A stretch of DNA of 54,151 nucleotides from a virus. A model generated the notes under the pieces. It was not told where the DNA came from. It saw only the letters and a list, made by a program, of their open reading frames with translations, and searched no databases. This document shows positions 46,701 through 52,944 of this stretch, piece by piece. Each line of letters starts with the position of its first letter. Positions within the stretch are counted from its first letter, which is position 1. The position numbers and the translations under genes were made by a program. The stretch lies in the IMG/VR virus record IMGVR_UViG_3300044960_000107, positions 1 to 54,151 of that record, one strand, 5' to 3'.

Positions 46701-47107
46701 CGACTCACCTCCATCACGTAGACGCGAACGCACTCGTGGCCGAACAGCGAGCGGGGCCTGGTCACCCAGAGCCCGATGTGTCTCCACTCGCCGAGCAGGT
46801 TGCGCCGATGTCCAGGGGAGTTGAGCCAACGGTCGACGATCTGCTGCGGCGTCAGGTAGTTGCTCCAGGCGAGGTTCTCGCCCTGCGCGATCGGCCCGAC
46901 GTCGTGCGCGAAGCGTTCGGCACGAAGGATCGCGTGCGCCTTGGCCTTGGCGATCTGTCGGAGCTTGCGGCTCGAGCTCAGCGCTGGGAGCCCGTGCTCG
47001 GCGCGGACGCGGTTGATCTCTGCCTGGAGGGTCTGCGCGAGCGTCTGCTTTGAGCCGACGTTCAGGAGCGCAAGTGCGGCGCTCGCGACAAGGACCGCAG
47101 CCTTCAA
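46697..47107 (-). CDS. Secreted CAP/SCP-domain protein
   Basis: 136 residues from TTG 47107, which overlaps the upstream stop. A signal peptide (AAVLVASAALALLNVG) is followed by LQAEINRVRAEHGLPALSSS, IAQGENLAWSNY, WLNSPGHRRNLLGEWRHIGL and a late Cys/Val strand, the complete CAP domain layout. Such domains bind lipids or walls in bacteria. Unusual for a phage early operon; a host-envelope effector or superinfection factor is possible. Confidence 0.85.
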   Translation of the reverse strand: MKAAVLVASAALALLNVGSKQTLAQTLQAEINRVRAEHGLPALSSSRKLRQIAKAKAHAILRAERFAHDVGPIAQGENLAWSNYLTPQQIVDRWLNSPGHRRNLLGEWRHIGLWVTRPRSLFGHECVRVYVMEVSR

Positions 47108-47265
47108 GCTGCGTGCCTCTTGTCGAGGCGCTCGCTCTCCAGCTCGTACAGACGCCGCGCGATGCGATCTGCGTCAGCGGCGGCCCTGCACAGCCCGAGC
47201 ACGAAGACCAGGAGCAGGAGCAGCGAGGTCCCGATGCCGAGCGCGAGGGTTATCCACAGTGGCAT
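47104..47265 (-). CDS. Small membrane protein
   Basis: 53 residues from ATG 47265. One hydrophobic helix (WITLALGIGTSLLLLLVFVL) and a charged C-terminal tail. First gene of the leftward early operon. Confidence 0.7.
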   Translation of the reverse strand: MPLWITLALGIGTSLLLLLVFVLGLCRAAADADRIARRLYELESERLDKRHAA

Positions 47266-47309
47266 GTTTGTTTTACCCCCAGGTGGTGTAAAGTGACGCT
47301 CTAAGTGGC

Positions 47310-47338
47310 AATCTAGCGCACGTGACATGATTCGCCAA
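47310..47338 (-). promoter_or_regulatory. Leftward early promoter opposite the repressor
   Basis: -35 TTGGCG (47333-47338), 17-bp spacer, -10 TAGATT (47310-47315). It lies in the intergenic region opposite the plus-strand repressor; TGTCAC/GTGACA half-sites surround it (47322-47327, 47345-47350). Confidence 0.6.
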
Positions 47339-47392
47339 GCGCACTGTCACCAGGCGATCCCCCGGAAAGCGTGCGTGAGAGAGGAGAGGAGA

Positions 47393-47414
47393 AGTGACAC
47401 CAGCAGATGTCACT
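47393..47414. promoter_or_regulatory. Candidate repressor operator
   Basis: AGTGACA, 8 bp, TGTCACT: a perfect 7-bp dyad overlapping the repressor start codon, repeating the GTGACA/TGTCAC half-sites found around the early promoter. Suited to autoregulation. Confidence 0.5.
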
Positions 47415-47753
47415 AGCGATCCGCACGAGCTTGATGCAGAATCGGACTCCATGCCTGAGCCTTCGTCTCAGCGGTTCACGCCTGGTCGCGTGATCCGCGA
47501 TGCCCGACGTCGGGCCGGGCTATCTCAGGAGGAGCTCGCCGAGCGCGTCGGTGCCACGCGGCGGCAGGTCATCAGATGGGAAGGGGATCAGAACGCCCCG
47601 AGCGAGGAGTACCGGCGGCGACTTGAGGACCGCATGCACGCTCTGGAGGCACGATCGCTCGACCTCGAGAAGGTCATGCTCTCGCACCTCCAGGAAGTCG
47701 AGGCGAGACTCAATGACGTGCTCGAGCGTCTATCGAATCCAGAAGATCGCTGA
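47394..47753 (+). CDS. XRE-family repressor
   Basis: 119 residues from GTG 47394 (GGAGAGGAGAA upstream); ATG 47451 is an alternative. GRVIRDARRRAGLSQEELAE then RVGATRRQVIRWEGDQNAPS is a clear XRE helix-turn-helix, followed by a coiled-coil dimerisation end (LDLEKVMLSHLQEVEARLND). It diverges from the early operon, the classic immunity arrangement. Confidence 0.85.
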   Translation: MTPADVTSDPHELDAESDSMPEPSSQRFTPGRVIRDARRRAGLSQEELAERVGATRRQVIRWEGDQNAPSEEYRRRLEDRMHALEARSLDLEKVMLSHLQEVEARLNDVLERLSNPEDR

Positions 47754-47952
47754 TTCTCGCCGAGCAACTCACGAGCGATGATTCGATTGAGCTGAGGCGA
47801 TCTTCGACGGAGAGCGCCGCCTCCTCGAGGCGGTCCCAGAAGTAATCGGCTGACTCTCCGCTCGCTGCGCCGACCTCATTGAGAACGCTCCCCTGCTGGT
47901 GCAACCCTCCCAACTCCTTTCCCTCGCCACAGGTTTTCGTTGCCCCGCCCAT
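47710..47952 (-). CDS. Possible small protein converging on the repressor
   Basis: 80 codons from ATG 47952. The C-terminal half (LEEAALSVEDRLSSIESSLV) is a plausible coiled coil, but the start has no ribosome site and the 3' end overlaps the repressor gene by 44 bp on the opposite strand. The strand opposite a coiled-coil gene often looks helical by reflection, so this is uncertain. Confidence 0.3.
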   Translation of the reverse strand: MGGATKTCGEGKELGGLHQQGSVLNEVGAASGESADYFWDRLEEAALSVEDRLSSIESSLVSCSARISDLLDSIDARARH

Positions 47953-48035
47953 GTTGGGCAGCCCCCTTTATAAGCCGAAAAGATACCTGCGTCGCGCGGC
48001 AATCGGTAGGTCCCCGCGCAGGTTGGGGTGCGCGA
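47953..48035. other. Gap between immunity and late regions
   Basis: 83 bp containing CCCCCTTTATAAGCC but no convincing promoter pair or hairpin was found. Confidence 0.4.
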
Positions 48036-49337
48036 TTAGGCCGCCGTGCTAGCGGTGTAGATGCGGGGTCGCTCGCGCTTCGGTGGGGCGAGGTAGATGG
48101 GCAGGTTCTCAGTGATTCCGTACTTCGCCGAGACGAACAGGAGCCGCTGCTGAGGAGTTGACGCGGCGCCGAGATTGCGGGCGAGGTTGTTGGCTCCCAC
48201 CCAGTCGCCGGAGACGATGAACTCGCCCCCGGAGCCGTTTGGGATCGAGGCCGGCTGGTGGTGGTGGCCCATCAGACAGTAGTCGTAGACCTCGCCGGTG
48301 AGGCGCATTGCGCGGCCGTCATAGCGGGTCATGCCGTAGAACGGCAGGCCGCCCCAGCCCTTGATCTCGTCACCGTGGATGAGCAGGAATAGGCGCTTCG
48401 CGGTCTCGAACAAGAGCGCGCCGCCGGGCTCGATGCCCCATACGTCGATCGGCTCCTCGCGGAGCCTGTCCTTCAGCCACTCGGTGCAGAGCCAGTCCCA
48501 GCTCATCGTGCTGGGAGTTGCGCCAGAGCGCTTGCCGCCGACCTTCCCGTGGTTGCCGGGGACAGCGACGATCATGATGCGACGGGTGCCGATCTCCTCC
48601 TTCAGGAATCCGATCAGGGTGGAGATGGCGCCGGCGAGCTTCTCCTTCAACTCGACGACCTGGCGGGCCGGGTCGAGCTCGAGCTGCCAGGGCTGGCCGG
48701 CGAAGATGTCGGAGCCCTCGACCAGGTCCCCCCCGAGTGGCAGCACAAACTCGTCGATGGTGTGACTGGCTGCGTAGTCTCTGATCGAGCCGGTGACCGC
48801 CTCGAGCCAGCGAGAGAGCCGCTGGTCGAAGACCGCGGTATTGAAGTCCCCGACGTTGAGAGGGGTGTCACTTGGAGCGACGAGCTGGCCGTACTGGATG
48901 TCAAAGATCGGGGCGATCGCGGAACGCTTGTGCTTCGTCTGGTTCGCTCGCGCGACCGTGTACTTGGGCACGTCAACGGGGACTCGGCCGGCTTCGATGA
49001 TGCGCTCGATGACCGCCTCACGAGCGGCGAGCTCGGTGTGCAGGCGTTCGACCTCGCGCCGCAGGTGGGCGAGTTCGGCCTTCTGCTGCTGCTCGCGCAG
49101 CCGGGCTGGATCGAGGATGTCGCGCTCGTCGAGCTTGTCTTCGCGAAGCGGGGGAAGCTCGAGCTTGCGCCACCACTTCGTCAGAGTGGATGGATCGAGA
49201 CCGTGTGCGATCGCCGCCTTCTGGCAGGAGCCGTGTTTCTCGACCTCCGCGCGCAGGTGCTCCGCATCACGCCACCATCCGTCGGGGAGCACGGGTGGTC
49301 CCTGGGGACCACTCTGGTCCGCGCTGACGCGCTTCAC
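48036..49337 (-). CDS. Metallophosphoesterase with N-terminal HTH and coiled coil
   Basis: 433 residues from GTG 49337. Residues 15-60 look like a helix-turn-helix (KHGSCQKAAIAHGLDPSTLT then KWWRKL), 85-115 is a coiled coil, and from about 140 a calcineurin-like phosphoesterase has FDIQYG, LGGDLVEG, VPGNHGK, LIHGDEI and MGHHHQPAS. This phage family is usually encoded after lysis genes; the substrate is unknown, and a nuclease or recombination (SbcD/Mre11-like) role is often assumed. Confidence 0.8.
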   Translation of the reverse strand: MKRVSADQSGPQGPPVLPDGWWRDAEHLRAEVEKHGSCQKAAIAHGLDPSTLTKWWRKLELPPLREDKLDERDILDPARLREQQQKAELAHLRREVERLHTELAAREAVIERIIEAGRVPVDVPKYTVARANQTKHKRSAIAPIFDIQYGQLVAPSDTPLNVGDFNTAVFDQRLSRWLEAVTGSIRDYAASHTIDEFVLPLGGDLVEGSDIFAGQPWQLELDPARQVVELKEKLAGAISTLIGFLKEEIGTRRIMIVAVPGNHGKVGGKRSGATPSTMSWDWLCTEWLKDRLREEPIDVWGIEPGGALLFETAKRLFLLIHGDEIKGWGGLPFYGMTRYDGRAMRLTGEVYDYCLMGHHHQPASIPNGSGGEFIVSGDWVGANNLARNLGAASTPQQRLLFVSAKYGITENLPIYLAPPKRERPRIYTASTAA

Positions 49338-49537
49338 TGCGACCCGCTGCCGCCGTTGCCGTTGCGGACAGCGATGAGCGCGATCATCGCGGTGACGATG
49401 CCCGCGAGCGTCGTCTGAAACGCGGTCGCAGCGGACGTGTCGCCTTTGTCGACCGAGACGAGGTAAGTCACGGCGACGATCAGGACAGACGCGATCGCGG
49501 CGAGCGCTCCGATCAGGGCTGCACTGGGCTTCGGCAG
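49334..49537 (-). CDS. Small membrane protein (CTG start)
   Basis: 67 residues read from CTG 49537, which has GGAGG 5 nt upstream and no other in-frame initiator for 22 codons. Two hydrophobic segments (LIGALAAIASVLIVAVTYLV and LAGIVTAMIALIAV) and a Gly/Ser tail; its stop overlaps the next GTG start. Probably part of the lysis cassette. Confidence 0.6.
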   Translation of the reverse strand: MPKPSAALIGALAAIASVLIVAVTYLVSVDKGDTSAATAFQTTLAGIVTAMIALIAVRNGNGGSGSQ

Positions 49538-49547
49538 GGGTACCTCC

Positions 49548-49883
49548 TTAGAAGACGAGCACGACGATCAGCGCGACGGTGGCGCCGACCGCCCATCCGA
49601 ACAGCCCGCCCATGAGGGCGTAGAGCCGGCTGGTCGCGACCGGTGGCGTCTTGGGGTCGTCATCGTGGTCTCGGAACAGAAGTTCGCCGAGCCATTTCGA
49701 CCGGGCTGCGCGGACCCCTAGATCGTGTGCGGCGAGTAGCGTCGCGATTGTGATGACGACCTCCCGGACACCCTCCTTGGCCTCGTCGGTCAGGGGGATG
49801 AACTGGGAGACGACGCCGGCGATTCCGAAGGCGATGGAACCCCAGGTGGCGGGCGTGATCGCTGGTGTCTTGGGCTTGCTCAC
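49548..49883 (-). CDS. Holin-like membrane protein
   Basis: 111 residues from GTG 49883. Two membrane segments (WGSIAFGIAGVVSQFIPL and YALMGGLFGWAVGATVALIV) with an amphipathic region and DHDDDPKTPP loop between, the usual layout of phage holins near endolysins. Confidence 0.7.
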   Translation of the reverse strand: MSKPKTPAITPATWGSIAFGIAGVVSQFIPLTDEAKEGVREVVITIATLLAAHDLGVRAARSKWLGELLFRDHDDDPKTPPVATSRLYALMGGLFGWAVGATVALIVVLVF

Positions 49884-49904
49884 TGCCTTGCCAGTCGGCG
49901 CCGT

Positions 49905-50279
49905 CTAGTGACTGACGTCACCGTTGCGGAGCTTGATGTCCCAGGCCAGCGCGAGCTTCTCGAGCACTCTGATCTGGCGATCTGCGCGCGCGGCGGCTCG
50001 CTGTTCGTGCTTCTCTAGGGCATCGACGACCCGGGAGCCGTTCTCGGCGACGAGGTCGATGACTCTGGTTAGGTCGGTGCGGTTGTGGAGCGAGTGCATC
50101 TCGAGGCGCACGCGCTCGAGCTCTCTTCGGAGGCGCTCATTGTCGTTCTGGTACTCGTCGCGTTCTTCCTTGAGGTTGCGACGCATGCGGTCGCGCCAGC
50201 CGGTGACGGCAATCAGGACGGTTGAGAGCGCGACCGCGGCGAGCAGGGCTTCGTAGAGACTGACAGCCGCGAGCAGCAT
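49905..50279 (-). CDS. Membrane-anchored coiled-coil protein (lysis accessory)
   Basis: 124 residues from ATG 50279. N-terminal membrane helix (LLAAVALSTVLIAVTG), then a long coiled coil (EYQNDNERLRRELERVRLEM). Resembles spanin- or holin-accessory proteins; placed directly after the endolysin. Confidence 0.65.
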   Translation of the reverse strand: MLLAAVSLYEALLAAVALSTVLIAVTGWRDRMRRNLKEERDEYQNDNERLRRELERVRLEMHSLHNRTDLTRVIDLVAENGSRVVDALEKHEQRAAARADRQIRVLEKLALAWDIKLRNGDVSH

Positions 50280-50281
50280 TT

Positions 50282-51073
50282 TCACTGGGTCACGCGAGCA
50301 AAGACCTCTACCTGCCGAACGCTGCGCTCGCGGCGCATGACCTGGCCGCCGTCGCTGTCGTTGCCGACAGCGGTGTTGCCCTCGATCGCGTAGAAGGTCT
50401 GCCCTGGGACCTTCCAGCGCTCGAACAGCCCAACATGATCGGCTACGCCGCCGTCCCAGTCGTACATGACGAGGTTGCCCGGGCGCACGCCGGCCGTCGA
50501 GGCGAGCACGAGCCCGTTGCGTCCGGCGCGGGCGTCGGCGACACCGTAGGGGACGTAACGGTGGCGCGACTGGCGCGGGTCGAGGGCGGTTGAGCCCTCG
50601 AGGTTGTAGCACCAGGTGACGAAGGCGAAGCACCAGGGGAAGCGGACGACCGTTCCCCATTCGAGCTTGCCCCACCACTCGATGTACTTGACGAGGTTCG
50701 AGCCGGGCGGGTTCTCCTTGACGCCGAGCTGGGTGATCGCCCGGGCGAGCGCGCGTTCGGCGAGCGGCCTCGACCTCGACTCCTTCTGCCGCTTGCGCCG
50801 CCGCTGCTGCTGCGCCGGCGACAGCTTCGCGTCACCGGTGAGCAGCTTGTGCAGGTCGGCCCCGTAGGCCTGGTTGAGGTTCTCGTCGGTGTAGCCGCAC
50901 CAGTACTTCGCGCGGTAGCAGGCTTGGGCGGTCAGCTCCCCGTACTCGCCGTCGATCTTGCCGTCGTAGAAGTCGCCGAAGCGGCTGTTGGCGAGCGCGC
51001 GCTGGGCTTCCTTGACGAGCTCGCCCTTCATCGGCGGGCTCGAGAGCATGAGGGGGAACTCGATCTTGGGCAT
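50282..51073 (-). CDS. Endolysin with CHAP amidase/peptidase domain
   Basis: 263 residues from ATG 51073. Residues 15-85 are a peptidoglycan-binding-like repeat region (EAQRALANSRFGDFYDGKID then YGELTAQACYRAKYW). After an Arg-rich linker, residues 125-260 form a CHAP domain: FPWCFAF with nucleophile Cys148 and ADHVGLF with His213, then FYAIEGNTAVGN. It lyses the host wall. The start is preceded by the GATAGACGC box and by inverted repeat G. Confidence 0.9.
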   Translation of the reverse strand: MPKIEFPLMLSSPPMKGELVKEAQRALANSRFGDFYDGKIDGEYGELTAQACYRAKYWCGYTDENLNQAYGADLHKLLTGDAKLSPAQQQRRRKRQKESRSRPLAERALARAITQLGVKENPPGSNLVKYIEWWGKLEWGTVVRFPWCFAFVTWCYNLEGSTALDPRQSRHRYVPYGVADARAGRNGLVLASTAGVRPGNLVMYDWDGGVADHVGLFERWKVPGQTFYAIEGNTAVGNDSDGGQVMRRERSVRQVEVFARVTQ

Positions 51074-51077
51074 CACC

Positions 51078-51088
51078 GCGTCTATCGG
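51078..51088 (-). promoter_or_regulatory. Start-associated box (SAS-like) before the endolysin
   Basis: CCGATAGACGC on the minus strand, 4 nt before the endolysin ATG; one substitution from the other three copies. Inverted repeat G ends 11 bp upstream. Confidence 0.65.
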
Positions 51089-51099
51089 GAGCCATGTCC

Positions 51100-51141
51100 C
51101 ATAGGCGCTCAAAGCGGTGCTTTGCGGTCTGAGCGCCTATG
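51100..51141. repeat. 42-bp inverted repeat, copy G
   Basis: CATAGGCGCTC at 51100-51110 and GAGCGCCTATG at 51131-51141: perfect 11-bp arms, 42 bp in all. It fills the gap between the 51137 gene end and the endolysin start box. Confidence 0.85.
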
Positions 51142-51985
51142 CGGTGACCCAGCGCTGATAGAGGCGCATGTAGCGCCAGACCGCCGAGGTGGCGCTGTTG
51201 CGCCCGACAAAGAACGTTCGGACGATGTGGCCCGAGCTGGGCGCGTTGTTGAACGAGGGCTGTGTCCAGCCGGTGTCGCCGAAGTAAGTGGTGCTTGCGG
51301 TCAGGCCGGTCGCGGCGATCCCGTTCGCGTCGTTCTGCGTGCCGTTGCGATTGATGAGCGCGACCGCGCTCGAGTCCTGTGCGTTGCGCGTGTATTCCTC
51401 GACGTGGAAGTTGACGTGCGTGGCGTTTCCGCCGGTCGTGTTTGCGAGCTCGGCGACCAGGCGGTACTGCGGGCGCAGGCCGGCGTTGTAGAGGTCGTAG
51501 AACTCGGGCTGGAGCGCAATCGCCGTGTTGGTGATGAATGCGTAGGTGGTGCCGAGGTTCGTCTGCGTCGAGTCGGGCTCCTCGAGCAGGATGTCCTCGG
51601 CGCTAACCCACTTGGCGTAGGTGTCGTCGTAGACGAGGTCGATGAAGGTGTAGGGGCTCGAGCCGCAGCGCATTCGGACGACTTCGCCTCCCTGCGGCGA
51701 GGAGGGAAGGCCGGATGTCGAGCTGATGAGCGTGAGCGGCCGGAGCTTGGAGCCGATGATGCGGTCGGCCGCAGCGGAGCTGACATGCGCGCTCTTGATC
51801 GCTCCACCGGCGATCTTCGCTCCGGTGACGGCGTCGTCGGCAAGGCCGGCAGTGGAGAGGAGCGCCTCCTCCCATTCTCCGGTGGTGTCGTTCCAGAGAA
51901 GCGGGCGGCCGGTGACCGTGCCTTCGGGGAGACCGCTGCCGTAGGTGGGCGGGGGGCCGGGTTTGCCCGTGGGGGTGGTGGTCAT
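51137..51985 (-). CDS. Tail fibre / appendage protein
   Basis: 282 residues from ATG 51985 (ATGA overlap). A Pro/Gly-rich N-terminus (TPTGKPGPPPTYGSGLPEGT) then AGLADDAVTGAKIAGGAIKS, a fibre-like trimer repeat motif, and a C-terminal beta domain with many Thr/Asn. Likely a receptor-binding component after the hub genes. Confidence 0.75.
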   Translation of the reverse strand: MTTTPTGKPGPPPTYGSGLPEGTVTGRPLLWNDTTGEWEEALLSTAGLADDAVTGAKIAGGAIKSAHVSSAAADRIIGSKLRPLTLISSTSGLPSSPQGGEVVRMRCGSSPYTFIDLVYDDTYAKWVSAEDILLEEPDSTQTNLGTTYAFITNTAIALQPEFYDLYNAGLRPQYRLVAELANTTGGNATHVNFHVEEYTRNAQDSSAVALINRNGTQNDANGIAATGLTASTTYFGDTGWTQPSFNNAPSSGHIVRTFFVGRNSATSAVWRYMRLYQRWVTA

Positions 51986-52569
51986 AGGCTGATCCGATCG
52001 AGCACTCGCATCTCGGCGGTGAGTCCAAGCACCTGGCCTCGCGTGTCATCATCGACCCAGAGCTGCGGCGTCACGAGCAGGTAATCGGCTGCGGGCAGCG
52101 AGCTGCCACCCCAGGTGGTTTGCCAGTCGGCTGGTCCTCCCCAGTCGGTGCGCTCGAGGGACCACGTGCTCGTTGCCGGGTCGAGGTCAACGACCCAGTC
52201 GAGGTATTCGCTGCTGGGTTCATCGCCGAGGTCGACAGAGCGAATCTCGACACCGCAGGCGACGCCGACGTCGTTGCCGGCGCCGGGGCCGTCGAGGTTG
52301 CGCATGAGCATCTGGGCGCGAAGCTGAACATGAAGCCCGTAGGAGGTGAGGACACCCCAAGGGATGAGCGCAGCGTTGGCGTTCGCGATATAGGCGAAGC
52401 CGGTCGTCTCGAAGACGGCCCAGGTCTGCGCGATGATCTGACGAACGTCCGAGACGAGGATGTCGTAGTCGGGGTCGTAGTGCATCTGGAGCCACTCGAG
52501 ATCGTTGAGCGCGGTGCCCGCGAGGCGCTGGAGGTCTTGCGACCCGGTCTGGTAGTCGCGCGCCGGCAT
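51982..52569 (-). CDS. Minor tail protein, unknown
   Basis: 195 residues. N-terminal helical (DLQRLAGTALNDLEWLQMHY), then beta-rich with repeated Trp. Position between hub and fibre suggests a baseplate component. Confidence 0.7.
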   Translation of the reverse strand: MPARDYQTGSQDLQRLAGTALNDLEWLQMHYDPDYDILVSDVRQIIAQTWAVFETTGFAYIANANAALIPWGVLTSYGLHVQLRAQMLMRNLDGPGAGNDVGVACGVEIRSVDLGDEPSSEYLDWVVDLDPATSTWSLERTDWGGPADWQTTWGGSSLPAADYLLVTPQLWVDDDTRGQVLGLTAEMRVLDRISL

Positions 52570-52572
52570 GGC

Positions 52573-52944
52573 TCAGTTGCGGCTTGCGGGGTAGAGCACG
52601 AGGCCGGTTGACGTGGTGATGCTGCCATCGCCGGTCCGCATCGTCCAGCCTGCCGGCGCGCCCCAGTTCGACGGCACCACGGCCCAGGGATTTGTGCGTG
52701 GGAAGACGTTGAGCGCCTGACCCATCTGCTGCTCGAGAACTCCGACACGGTTGGCGAGCGCCTGAATCTGGTTGTAGAGGGATTGATCGCCCTGCTGTGC
52801 CTGCTGGGCCGCCGTGCCGATCTGGTTCTGAAGACTCTGATAGTTAGTCCTCGAGACCTCGTGCAACCCAACGATCGTGCGGTCCTGCTCGACGCCGAGC
52901 TCTCGGATGCGAACGTCTGGATGCGGGGGCTCGGGGACTGGCAT
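52573..52944 (-). CDS. Small tail-tip protein with coiled coil
   Basis: 123 residues, start overlapping the hub stop (TAATG). A coiled coil (NQIGTAAQQAQQGDQSLYNQ; NRVGVLEQQMGQALN) then a C-terminal beta segment (WGAPAGWTMRTGDGSITTST). Likely a tail fibre connector. Confidence 0.7.
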   Translation of the reverse strand: MPVPEPPHPDVRIRELGVEQDRTIVGLHEVSRTNYQSLQNQIGTAAQQAQQGDQSLYNQIQALANRVGVLEQQMGQALNVFPRTNPWAVVPSNWGAPAGWTMRTGDGSITTSTGLVLYPASRN

